Part shown: piece by piece, positions 44,184 to 53,417 of the stretch | How positions within the stretch are numbered: position 1 is the first letter of the stretch | Layout: every line of letters starts with the position of its first letter | NCBI GenBank assembly: GCA_019359535.1 | Contig: JAHHHE010000001.1 | Coordinates: 1 to 64,000, forward strand | DNA length: 64,000 nt | Reading direction: 5' to 3' | Source: Gloeocapsa sp. UFS-A4-WI-NPMV-4B04 | GTDB lineage: Bacteria; Cyanobacteriota; Cyanobacteriia; Cyanobacteriales; Chroococcidiopsidaceae | Notes under the pieces: generated by a model | Databases searched by the model: none | What the model saw: only the letters and a program-made list of their open reading frames with translations | What the model was told of the DNA's origin: nothing | Translations under genes and position numbers: made by a program

Positions 44184-47100
44184 TTACACCTTTTTGGAGT
44201 TTAAATTAGGTAATTCTTCCCTGGTTTCCTGCTCTGCTCCTTGCTCCAACTCTGCTAACATTTGTTCTAGTAGTTCGTTATCTGTCTGTTCAGCTAGCTT
44301 TTGGGCGATCGCCACAGCCAGATCAGCTACGGTGGGAGAATCAAACAAGTAGCGTAGTGGTAACTCTACCTGGAATGCTTGGCGCAGTCGGGAAATTACC
44401 TGAGTTGCTAGTAGTGAATGTCCTCCTAACTCAAAAAAGTTGTCGTAAATACCCACTCGCTCTAAACTCAGGACTTCAGCCCAAATTCCGGCTATTACCT
44501 GCTCGACGTTGGTGCGCGGAGCAAAAAAACCTGCTAATGGCTGTACTTGATCTGGTGCTGGCAATTGCCACCGATCCACTTTGCCATTGGGATTTAAAGG
44601 TAAAGTCTTGAGGGTCACGACTGAAGGGATCATGTACTCCGGCAATTTCCTTTGCAAAAAACTCCGGATAGAATTAATATCTGGTGTTGCAACGCGACTC
44701 AGCACTAAATAAGCAACTAAGCGCTTGTCACCAGGCACATCCTCACGAGCCACAACTACAGCTTGTTCTACATCTGAATGTTGCCTTAGCACCGCCTCAA
44801 TTTCCCCTAGCTCGATGCGGAAACCACGAATTTTTACCTGATCATCAATTCGCCCGAGAAATTCAATGCAACCATCGCGCTGATACCGGGCTAAATCTCC
44901 AGTTTTGTAAAGACGCGCCCCCGCCTCCTGAGTGAAGGGGTTGGGAATAAATTTTGCTGCTGTCAGTTCTGGCTGATGCAGATAGCCTCGCGCTAGATTA
45001 TCACCACCAATGTACAATTCGCCAGGTACACCAATTGGTACGGGCTGTAGATGGGCATTTAGGATATAAATCTGAGTGTTAGCGATCGCCCGACCTAGTG
45101 GTATTGTCTCAGCAGTACACCCAGGCTCCACCTGATATGTAAGTACACCGACAGTTGCTTCTGTTGGTCCGTAATGATTGAGGATTTGGCAGTTAGCAGC
45201 AGATTTTTGTACCTTCTCGACTAAATTCCCAGGTGCAGACTCGCCGCCCAATATCAGCCTTTGACGCGGCAAAATTGACTCCCAGTTGACAGATGCTAGT
45301 AAAGCCGCTAGGTGAGAAGGCACAATCTTCAGATAATCTATGGGGTGGTAGCGACAATATTCTGCTAATGCGTCTGCATCAGTAGCTCGTTCTGCCGATA
45401 TTATATGGAGACAGCCACCTGTACATAAAGAAGAGAAGATCGCTGTATTACCCAAGTCGGCGGCGAAACTGGAAACTGTAGCGAAACTGGAACCAGAACG
45501 TAGATTCAATTTTGCTTGGATACCGTACAGATAATTACAAAGTTGTTGATGTTCAACAGCAACTCCTTTGGGGACACCAGTAGAGCCAGAGGTATAAATT
45601 ACATAGGCTAGGTTTTTTGATGTTACCTGAATAGGCTTTTGCTGGCTATTTTGGGCAATGATTGTATCCCAGTCGTCTAGACACGCTATTTGAGCTATGT
45701 CTGCGTCAAAGCGATCGCGCAAATCCTGTTGCGTCAACAAAATTTTTGCCTGGGCATCCTGTAACATCAAAGTCAGGCGTTCTGTTGGCATTGCCGGATC
45801 TAGTGGTAGGTAAGCACCACCAGCTTTGAGAATGCCCAGCATTCCCACCACCATGTCCAGAGAGCGTTCAACACAAATACCTACAATTGTTTCTGGTTCG
45901 ACTCCCGATGTTTGCAGGTAGTGAGCTAGTTGATTAGCACGGGTGTTAAGTTCCTGGTAGGTTAGTTGCTGATTTTCAAACACAACAGCAATATTGTCCG
46001 GCGTATCAGCTGCTTGTTCTGCAAATAGTTGGTGAATGCACTTATCTGATGGATAATCGGCTTGCGTCTGATTGAATTCAAATAACAGTTGATTGCGATC
46101 GCTAGACTTGAGTATTTCTAATTGACTAATGGCAGTTTCTGGATTAGCGATCGCACTTGCTAACAGTGTCTGAAACTGGCTAGATAAGTCTTTGATATCT
46201 TCGGTTTTATATAGCGCGGAATTATAGTAAATCTCGGCAATTAAAGCATTCTTCTGCTGCCAGCAAGTTAATTTTAATTTGAATCGTTCAATACAAGAGT
46301 AGTGTTTGTAAATTTCAAAAGCTAGCCCCTCTTCACAATATTCTGGCAATTCCTCAAATTCAAAACAAAATTGATGCCAGGAGTCATCTATTTTAATACT
46401 TTCCTCACAGCTAAAGAATTCTTGCCATTCTCTAGCATCTTTTCTTGATTTACTGACTCTTTTGATTAGTTCTTTGAATGAAAAATATTTTTTTAGATAA
46501 CAGTGTAGTGGTAAGTATTTTGTCAACAACCCTAAAGCTTGGTTTAATTCTTCATATTTCCTACCATCATCAGCCACGGCGATTATAATATCTTGTTGTT
46601 GCGTCAGTTTCCAGAGCAAAATCTGCCAACAGGCTAGTAAGATGTCGCAATTTTCTACATCATATTCTTGCCCTAACAAGTTAATCTCTTTGACTAAATC
46701 GTTAGAAATTTCTAGGGGTAATAACTGAGGCTGAAATTCTAAATCAAAGTTTTTAGCTTCACACCACAGATGTAAATTGGGTATGGCAGTTAAATTCTGC
46801 TGTTGCCAGTATTCTCGTCCTATTTCTGAATCTTCAAACAGTTCATTTTGCCACTCAGCAATATCTGCATATTGTAGCGATCGCTCAGATATTTCTTTAC
46901 CCTGTAAGCTAGCTGAGTACGAAATACTTATCTCTTTCACTAATTGCTTAAGGGTTATACTATCTGCGAGCAGTGCAGATAAACCAAGTAATAATACATA
47001 TTTTTTATGTGATAATTTAATAATGTTAATAATTAAACTTGAGTTATTTTCTAGGTAAAATGGCTGTTGTTTTATTGCATCAAAAATTAACTCAATCTTA

Positions 47101-47399
47101 GCTTCTTGTTCTTGAAGAGAAAAATCATTTAAATTATGTTCATCGATAGAAATTTCGTAGGTATCAGCTATCACTTGTAGCGGTATTGTCATTCCAGGTA
47201 GACAATGAAAGCTAGTGCGAAGAATCTCGTGCCGCTCAACAACATTTTGTAATGCTTTTTTAAAAACATTTATATTCAGATTTCCGGCAATTAAAACCGC
47301 ACACTGAACGCGATAGAAAGATATACTTTCGCCTTGTTGTAATAGCCAGAGATGCTTTTGTTGGGGTGATAGCCGAAACCCCTCAATGTGTTGTTGCAT
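44184..47399 (-). CDS. NRPS4: C*(interface)-A(Asp)-PCP module
   Basis: A 1071-residue single module. The N-terminal condensation-fold domain (about 1-430, IEGFRLSPQQKHLWLLQQ) has lost HHxxxDG: the site reads SALLADS. The A domain (about 450-950) gives DLTKIGHVG-K, an aspartate code. PCP (LGGHSLLATQV) lies near 1010 and the acidic tail (DNELLEQMLAELEQG) resembles a docking helix. The module has no functional C of its own: the C at the end of NRPS3 should form the bond. The free TauD gene stands just upstream. This is the arrangement described for beta-hydroxyaspartate formation through an interface domain. It ends five bases before NRPS5. Confidence 0.93.
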   Translation of the reverse strand: MQQHIEGFRLSPQQKHLWLLQQGESISFYRVQCAVLIAGNLNINVFKKALQNVVERHEILRTSFHCLPGMTIPLQVIADTYEISIDEHNLNDFSLQEQEAKIELIFDAIKQQPFYLENNSSLIINIIKLSHKKYVLLLGLSALLADSITLKQLVKEISISYSASLQGKEISERSLQYADIAEWQNELFEDSEIGREYWQQQNLTAIPNLHLWCEAKNFDLEFQPQLLPLEISNDLVKEINLLGQEYDVENCDILLACWQILLWKLTQQQDIIIAVADDGRKYEELNQALGLLTKYLPLHCYLKKYFSFKELIKRVSKSRKDAREWQEFFSCEESIKIDDSWHQFCFEFEELPEYCEEGLAFEIYKHYSCIERFKLKLTCWQQKNALIAEIYYNSALYKTEDIKDLSSQFQTLLASAIANPETAISQLEILKSSDRNQLLFEFNQTQADYPSDKCIHQLFAEQAADTPDNIAVVFENQQLTYQELNTRANQLAHYLQTSGVEPETIVGICVERSLDMVVGMLGILKAGGAYLPLDPAMPTERLTLMLQDAQAKILLTQQDLRDRFDADIAQIACLDDWDTIIAQNSQQKPIQVTSKNLAYVIYTSGSTGVPKGVAVEHQQLCNYLYGIQAKLNLRSGSSFATVSSFAADLGNTAIFSSLCTGGCLHIISAERATDADALAEYCRYHPIDYLKIVPSHLAALLASVNWESILPRQRLILGGESAPGNLVEKVQKSAANCQILNHYGPTEATVGVLTYQVEPGCTAETIPLGRAIANTQIYILNAHLQPVPIGVPGELYIGGDNLARGYLHQPELTAAKFIPNPFTQEAGARLYKTGDLARYQRDGCIEFLGRIDDQVKIRGFRIELGEIEAVLRQHSDVEQAVVVAREDVPGDKRLVAYLVLSRVATPDINSIRSFLQRKLPEYMIPSVVTLKTLPLNPNGKVDRWQLPAPDQVQPLAGFFAPRTNVEQVIAGIWAEVLSLERVGIYDNFFELGGHSLLATQVISRLRQAFQVELPLRYLFDSPTVADLAVAIAQKLAEQTDNELLEQMLAELEQGAEQETREELPNLNSKKV

Positions 47400-47617
47400 A
47401 TCTATAGAACCTTTTTTTATTAAATGTTTTAACTAAGAAAAACAGCAGGAAAGAAATGTATATCAATGCCTTTTGTGAAGACGAACATAAGAAAGTGAAT
47501 TCATTGGTGGAGAAGATCGAAAAATCCATGCCGAGATTGCTTGGAATGAAGCGTAAAGCATCCTTATTGAAATCCCTAAATTTATCATCGATAATTCCTC
47601 CTTCTGCCTCTTGCCTC

Positions 47618-48655
47618 CTACCTTCTGTCTCCTTCATACTGTTCAGCCATTCCCACTACAACTTTGCGCGAACCTTTAAACGGTGTACGTCCATGTGCAG
47701 CTAACATATTGTCTAGTAATAAAACATCTCCTTCTTGCCAAGGAAAGATAATTGTTTCTTGCTGATAGATTTGACGAATCTTGTCTAAAACAGCAGCTTC
47801 GATTGGAGAACCATCACCGTAATAAGCATTGCGGGGTAAATCTGATTCTTGAAATTCAGCTAAAAGCTGCTGACGAACAGTTGGTTCTAAATTGGAAATG
47901 TGGAATAAATGAGCTTGATTAAACCAGACTTTTTCTGATGTTTTAGGATGGGTAGCAACAGCTTGACAAACTTGGCTAGTTTTTAAGCGATCACCATGCC
48001 ATTCAAACTCAATTTTGTTTTTATTGCAATAATATTCTACATCAGATTTATTGTTTGTATTAAATACATTTTGCCAAGATAAATCTATTCCTCCACCAGA
48101 ATTGCGCGTATACATTACTCCCTTTTGGATAAACTTTTCTTTAATTTCTGCGTCAAGAGATTCAAACACTTTACGACTATCAGCAATTGGTGTTTCTCCT
48201 CCCTGTTGAGCTTTCTTAATACAAAAAAAAGCAATTTTCATTGACCAAGTACGAGAGTAGGACATCTCGTTATGTAATGGAATAAATTGATTAGCAGGAT
48301 ATTCCGTTGAAGTATAGATGTTACCACTTACGCGACTACGCGGCGTTGAACGATAAGAATATTCCAGTAACTCCTCAGAAATTGCTTTGATGAATTGCTC
48401 AAATTCACTAACATCATTTACCTGAAATCCTCGAAAAAGTATGCCTCCATACTTCAATAACTGAGTTTCAATCAAAGCTCGATTATTTTTAGCCCAATTA
48501 ATAAAATTTAATTGAGCTAAACTAGGTTGAATAACTAGGGGTAGTGTCTCAGGTTGTAAATATGATGTGTTAATCAATTCCTCGGCGGAGACACTGATAG
48601 CTTTACGACGCATAGAAGTAAAGCTCTTTGGCGGTTTGGCTTCTGTATTTGCCAT
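47618..48655 (-). CDS. Free-standing TauD/SyrP-type Asp beta-hydroxylase candidate
   Basis: A 345-residue Fe(II)/2-oxoglutarate oxygenase of the TauD/TfdA family, close to SyrP-type aspartyl beta-hydroxylases. Iron ligands are His128 and Glu130 (LHNEMSYS) and His321 (LLDNMLAAHGRT); Arg330 (GSRKVVVGM) binds 2-oxoglutarate. The C-terminal domain fused to NRPS5 aligns along its full length, including LLKYGGILFRGF, GGETPIADSRKVF, DGSPIE and LDNMLAAHGR. It starts 13 bases after the NRPS3 stop and lies before NRPS4, whose A domain selects Asp. The expected job is beta-hydroxylation of Asp on the NRPS4 carrier, giving an iron-binding alpha-hydroxycarboxylate. Confidence 0.9.
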   Translation of the reverse strand: MANTEAKPPKSFTSMRRKAISVSAEELINTSYLQPETLPLVIQPSLAQLNFINWAKNNRALIETQLLKYGGILFRGFQVNDVSEFEQFIKAISEELLEYSYRSTPRSRVSGNIYTSTEYPANQFIPLHNEMSYSRTWSMKIAFFCIKKAQQGGETPIADSRKVFESLDAEIKEKFIQKGVMYTRNSGGGIDLSWQNVFNTNNKSDVEYYCNKNKIEFEWHGDRLKTSQVCQAVATHPKTSEKVWFNQAHLFHISNLEPTVRQQLLAEFQESDLPRNAYYGDGSPIEAAVLDKIRQIYQQETIIFPWQEGDVLLLDNMLAAHGRTPFKGSRKVVVGMAEQYEGDRR

Positions 48656-48668
48656 ATTTAGACCTACC

Positions 48669-51600
48669 TTATAAATTTTTAATTGGTTTGCGCTCGATCT
48701 TCTTTAATTTCTGAAGATTAGATGTTTGAATTTCTCTTTTTTGGATAAGTTGTTGTTCTTTATCAATGTGGGAGAGAATTTCTGCTAGCTCGTTCAGCCT
48801 CATGTTGGGCTGCTTTGTAACATGGTGCAGGAGGGTTTCAAAATATCTGATTAATCGGGTAATAGCAGCCTTGTCTAACAGCTGTGTTTTATACTCAAAC
48901 GTGCCTTCGATTCCCTCTGGACTTTCCCAGATATTAAGTAGCAAATCGTGTCGTACCGTATCAGTATCAATCTCAACTAAGCTAAGAGTTAGCCCTGGCA
49001 ATTCCAAAGGAGGCATAGGAGCATTTTGTAGGACAAACCACGCTTGGTACAATGGATTATGGCTCAGGTTTCTCTCTGGTTGTAGTTCCTCTACTAGCTT
49101 CTCAAAGGGCAAGTCTTGGTGAGCGTAGGCTGCTAAAGTAACTTGACGTGATCGCATCAATAATTCCTGAAAACTGGGATTACCAGACAAGTCGATGCGT
49201 AGCACTAAAGTATTAATAAAGAACCCCATCAGTCGTTCAATTTCAACTTGAGTGCGATTAGCAATGGGTGAACCAACTCGGATGTCTTCTGTACCAGTGA
49301 AGTAATAGAGGGATGCTTGGAATGCCGCTAAGAGTGCCATGAATAAAGTAACTCCTTGCTGGCGACACATCTGAGTAATTGCGGCGGTTAGTTCAAGTGA
49401 GAGTAAGAAAGATTGAGTTGCACCTTGATGAGTGGGAACGGTTAAGCGTCTACTTGGTGTAGGAAATGTTAGTCGAGGACATTTGTTACTCAATTGCTGT
49501 TTCCAGTAATTCAGTTGAGTTTGGAGTACCTCCCCTTGCAGCCATTGGCGCTGCCAAACAGCGAAATCTGCATACTGGATACTCAGTTTAGGGAGTGGCG
49601 AAGGCTGTTGAGTAGAGAAAGCTGCATAGAGTGCTGCTACTTCTTGAAGTAACACCCCCATTGACCAAGCATCGGAGATAATGTGGTGCATTGTCAGCAG
49701 AACGATGTGTTCTTCTGCTTGCAATCGCAGTAGAGTCACTCGCAGCAACGGACAGCAGGTTAAATCAAAAGGTTGTAGAGCATCTTTTGTAGCCAGCCTT
49801 TGCACCTCAGCCTCGCGCTGTGCGGAATGCAAATGAGACAAATCTATTAATGGTAATGTGATTAAGGAAGGTGCGATCGCCTGCATCGGTTGACCATCTA
49901 CGGCGATAAAGCTCGTCCGCAAGGCTTCGTGACGCTCAACCACTTCATTAAAGCTGCGGGTTAGCGCTTCCACATCGAGCTTACCTTGGAGACGCACTCC
50001 TTCCGGGATATTATAGGCATTTTCCGGCTCTAATTGGTCAAGGAACCACAATCGCTGTTGAGCAAAAGACAGAGGCAGTTCTCTATCCCGTGAAATTAGT
50101 ACTAGGGGCGGAATCTCGAGCCCTTGTTTGGCACGACAAGCTGTTTCTATGCGTTCAGCCAAGCCAGCTACAGTAGGCGACTCAAATAAACAGTGCAAGG
50201 GCAATTCAACCTGGAAGGCTTCGCGGAGGCGGGAAATCATCTGAGTTCCTAGCAGGGAGTGTCCCCCCAATTCAAAGAAGTTATCATGAATGCCTACTTG
50301 CTGAAGACTTAGAACCTGCTCCCAGAGGCGTGTCATAATTTCCTCAACCGGAGCGCGCGGAGCAACAAAGCTTGCCAAGTCGCCTCTAGCGGTGTCAGGT
50401 GCTGGCAATGCCCGATAGTCAATTTTCCCATTAGGCGTTAGCGGTAGTGCCTCTAAAATTACAAAGGCAGAAGGCATCATATAGTTTGGTAACTTCTCCT
50501 TCAGGAAGTGGCGCAGTTCATTAATCGTGAGTAACTGCTTCGGTTGAGGAACTGTATAGGCTACCAAACGCTTATTTTCTGGTTCATCCTCCCGCAGCAC
50601 AACCACACTCGCTTGTACTGCTGGGTATTGACTGAGAACCGCCTCAATCTCTGCGAGTTCGATCCGGAACCCTCGAATCTTCACCTGTTGATCGCTCCGC
50701 CCAAGATACTCAATGTCTCCATTAAGCAAATAGCGAACTAAGTCGCCGGACTTATACAGACGCGCCCCTGGTTTGTTGCTATAGGGATTAGGGATGAACC
50801 GTTCTAGAGTTAGATCAGGGCGGTTGAGATAGCCGCGAGCTAAACCAGCACCACCGACATACATCTCGCCAGGAACCCCAATCGGCACAGGTTGCAAGTA
50901 GCGATCCAGCACATAGACTTGCAGATCAGGAATCGGACGACCGATCGCACTGCCCGTACTGCTAAGGTCTGCGATCGCTAGGGGACGATAGGTGACATGA
51001 ACAGTCGTTTCTGTGATCCCATACATATTGACTAATTGGGGAACCTGATCGCCGTGTCTCTCAAACCAAGGTCTTAAACTTTGGAGTTCCAAAGCTTCCC
51101 CACCAAAGATTACTAGGCGCAAGCTCAAGTTTTGCTGACTGCCCAAAGATTCCTCTGTTTGGATAAGCTGGCGAAACGCGGAGGGAGTCTGGTTGAGAAC
51201 TGTCACCCGCTCTTGGCAAAGCAAATTGTAGAAAGCTTCGGGTGAACGGCTGATCCAGTAAGGTACTACCACCAGCCGCCCACCATAGAGCAACGCACCC
51301 CAAAGTTCCCAGACGGAGAAGTCGAACGCATAGGAGTGGAAGAGTGTCCACACATCCTGTTCACTGAAGTGAAACCAGGATTGCGTCGCTGCCAAGAGAC
51401 GCACAACATTGGCATGGCTGATTAATACGCCCTTGGGTTTGCCAGTAGAGCCGGAGGTGTAGATTACATAAGCCAAGTTAGCAGGAGAAACTTTTGGAGC
51501 AGGGTGAGATGCTTTCTTATCTTCCCAATCGCCATCTAGACACACTACCTTAGCTTGATGTTCTGGCAAAACTGTGAGTAACTTTGACTGCATTAGCAGC

Positions 51601-53417
51601 ACTGACACTTGGGAATCTGACAACATAAATGCCAAGCGCTCTTGGGGATAGGCTGGATCTAAAGGTACATAAGCCCCGCCCGCTTTGAGAATGCCCAGTA
51701 TCCCTACTACCATATCTAGGGAGCGTTCCACACAGATGCCAACTAATACCTCTGGTGCTACACCGAGTGTTTGCAAGTGATGTGCTAGTTGATTTGCTCG
51801 TTGATTTAGTTCTCGGTAGGTAAGTTGTTGGTTTTCAAATACTACGGCAACAGCATCCGGTGTCCGTTCTACTTGCGCCGCAAACAACTGATGGATACAC
51901 AAATCAAGCCCTGGGTCATGAGTTATGATAACTTCTTCATTCCCCCCTGCTCCCTGCTCCCTGCCTTCTCCATTCCACTCCCCTAACAATTGGCGTTGCT
52001 CTAAAGCACTCAGCAACGGTAAGTCCGAAATAGACTGTTGCGGATTTGCCACAATTCCTGACAACAAGTTACAGAAATGCTCCACCATCCGGCTAACCGT
52101 CGTGGCATCGAACAAATCTGTGTTGTACTCAAATAACCCTGCTAGTCCTAACTGATTTTCAGAGATATCTAGGCTCAAATCAAACTTCGCTGTCTGGTTT
52201 TCTGACTTTAGGAAACTGATAGCCAAACCTGGTAGCTGCAATTCGTCCATCGGTGTATTCTGGAAAACAAACGACACCTGGAATAGCGGGTTATGGCTTA
52301 AATCTCGCTCAGGTTGCAGTTTTTCCACCAGGTACTCAAAGGGCAAATCTTGATGGGCATAGGCTGATAAAGTACACTCGCGCACTCGCTCTAGCAGATC
52401 CCAAAAGCTAGGGTTGCCTTCCAGGCTAGTACGTAGCACTAGGGTATTGACAAAATAGCCAATTAACCCTTCAGTCTCAGCGCGGTTACGATTGGCAATA
52501 GGGGAGCCTACCAAAATATCGTCCTGGGAGGTGTAGCGGTGCAGCAATATTTTGAACGCTGCTAGCAAAGTCATGAACAGAGTCACCCCTGCTTTTTTGC
52601 TTAGTGCCTTGAGCGCTGTAGTTAGATCGGTGGGTAGGGAAAAGGATTGCGTAGCACCTCGGAAGGTTTGAATTACAGGTCGGGGACGGTCTGTAGGCAA
52701 CTGGAGTACGGGGGGGTTGCTACCGATCTGCTGCTGCCAGTAGGCTAGTTGTGCATCTAGTCTTTCTCCCTGTAGCCACTGCCGTTGCCAAACAGCGAAG
52801 TCGGCATACTGGATAGGTAGTTCTGGTAGCGGTGATAGTTTTCCCGTCGAGAAGGCTGTGTAAAGCGTTGCTACTTCCTGAATCAAAAGTGTGATTGACC
52901 AACCATCAGAGATGATGTGGTGCATCGTAAATAGCAGCACGTACTCGGTATCACTTAACTGCAACAGAGTAGCTCGTAGCATTGGGCATTGAGTCAAATC
53001 AAACGGTTGCTGCGCTTCCTGCTTGGCTAGTCGTAGTACCTCCTCATCCCGCTCAAATTCCGGAAATTTCTGCAAATTTACTAGCGGCAAAGCCAAAGTC
53101 AAGGTTGGGGTAATTAGCTGGACTGGCTGACCTTCTACTACCCCAAAGCTAGTGCGTAAGGCTTCATGACGGCGCACGATTTCGTTGAGAGTTTGCTGTA
53201 GCGCCGCTATATTGAGCGTACCAGTAAGACTTACAGCAGTAGGAATGTTGTAGGAGGGAGTGTTTGGCTCTAATTGGTCAAGAAACCATAGTCGCTGCTG
53301 GGCAAAAGACAGAGGAAACAAGCGGGGCTGGCTAGCCTTTTTTTGTAATAACTCTGCCAGTAATGCCCGTTTTTGTTCTGCTGAAAGAACGGTGATATCT
53401 TTATGAGTATTGCTCAT
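48669..53417 (-). CDS. NRPS3: C-A(Thr)-PCP-C
   Basis: The 1582-residue synthetase follows the PKS and overlaps it by four bases. It opens with a docking-like segment (AEQKRALLAELLQKK). C1 (about 35-460, MHHIISDGWS) accepts the polyketide chain, and the A domain (about 500-1000) reads DFWNIGMVH-K, the classical threonine code. PCP (LGGHSLL) lies near 1070. The terminal C (about 1105-1535) has HHIISDA, with Ala instead of Gly at the last motif position. No A domain follows it, so it must act on the aspartyl carrier of NRPS4. The chain ends in a basic tail. A purine-rich repeat is inserted in the C-A linker (51907-51975). Confidence 0.93.
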   Translation of the reverse strand: MSNTHKDITVLSAEQKRALLAELLQKKASQPRLFPLSFAQQRLWFLDQLEPNTPSYNIPTAVSLTGTLNIAALQQTLNEIVRRHEALRTSFGVVEGQPVQLITPTLTLALPLVNLQKFPEFERDEEVLRLAKQEAQQPFDLTQCPMLRATLLQLSDTEYVLLFTMHHIISDGWSITLLIQEVATLYTAFSTGKLSPLPELPIQYADFAVWQRQWLQGERLDAQLAYWQQQIGSNPPVLQLPTDRPRPVIQTFRGATQSFSLPTDLTTALKALSKKAGVTLFMTLLAAFKILLHRYTSQDDILVGSPIANRNRAETEGLIGYFVNTLVLRTSLEGNPSFWDLLERVRECTLSAYAHQDLPFEYLVEKLQPERDLSHNPLFQVSFVFQNTPMDELQLPGLAISFLKSENQTAKFDLSLDISENQLGLAGLFEYNTDLFDATTVSRMVEHFCNLLSGIVANPQQSISDLPLLSALEQRQLLGEWNGEGREQGAGGNEEVIITHDPGLDLCIHQLFAAQVERTPDAVAVVFENQQLTYRELNQRANQLAHHLQTLGVAPEVLVGICVERSLDMVVGILGILKAGGAYVPLDPAYPQERLAFMLSDSQVSVLLMQSKLLTVLPEHQAKVVCLDGDWEDKKASHPAPKVSPANLAYVIYTSGSTGKPKGVLISHANVVRLLAATQSWFHFSEQDVWTLFHSYAFDFSVWELWGALLYGGRLVVVPYWISRSPEAFYNLLCQERVTVLNQTPSAFRQLIQTEESLGSQQNLSLRLVIFGGEALELQSLRPWFERHGDQVPQLVNMYGITETTVHVTYRPLAIADLSSTGSAIGRPIPDLQVYVLDRYLQPVPIGVPGEMYVGGAGLARGYLNRPDLTLERFIPNPYSNKPGARLYKSGDLVRYLLNGDIEYLGRSDQQVKIRGFRIELAEIEAVLSQYPAVQASVVVLREDEPENKRLVAYTVPQPKQLLTINELRHFLKEKLPNYMMPSAFVILEALPLTPNGKIDYRALPAPDTARGDLASFVAPRAPVEEIMTRLWEQVLSLQQVGIHDNFFELGGHSLLGTQMISRLREAFQVELPLHCLFESPTVAGLAERIETACRAKQGLEIPPLVLISRDRELPLSFAQQRLWFLDQLEPENAYNIPEGVRLQGKLDVEALTRSFNEVVERHEALRTSFIAVDGQPMQAIAPSLITLPLIDLSHLHSAQREAEVQRLATKDALQPFDLTCCPLLRVTLLRLQAEEHIVLLTMHHIISDAWSMGVLLQEVAALYAAFSTQQPSPLPKLSIQYADFAVWQRQWLQGEVLQTQLNYWKQQLSNKCPRLTFPTPSRRLTVPTHQGATQSFLLSLELTAAITQMCRQQGVTLFMALLAAFQASLYYFTGTEDIRVGSPIANRTQVEIERLMGFFINTLVLRIDLSGNPSFQELLMRSRQVTLAAYAHQDLPFEKLVEELQPERNLSHNPLYQAWFVLQNAPMPPLELPGLTLSLVEIDTDTVRHDLLLNIWESPEGIEGTFEYKTQLLDKAAITRLIRYFETLLHHVTKQPNMRLNELAEILSHIDKEQQLIQKREIQTSNLQKLKKIERKPIKNL

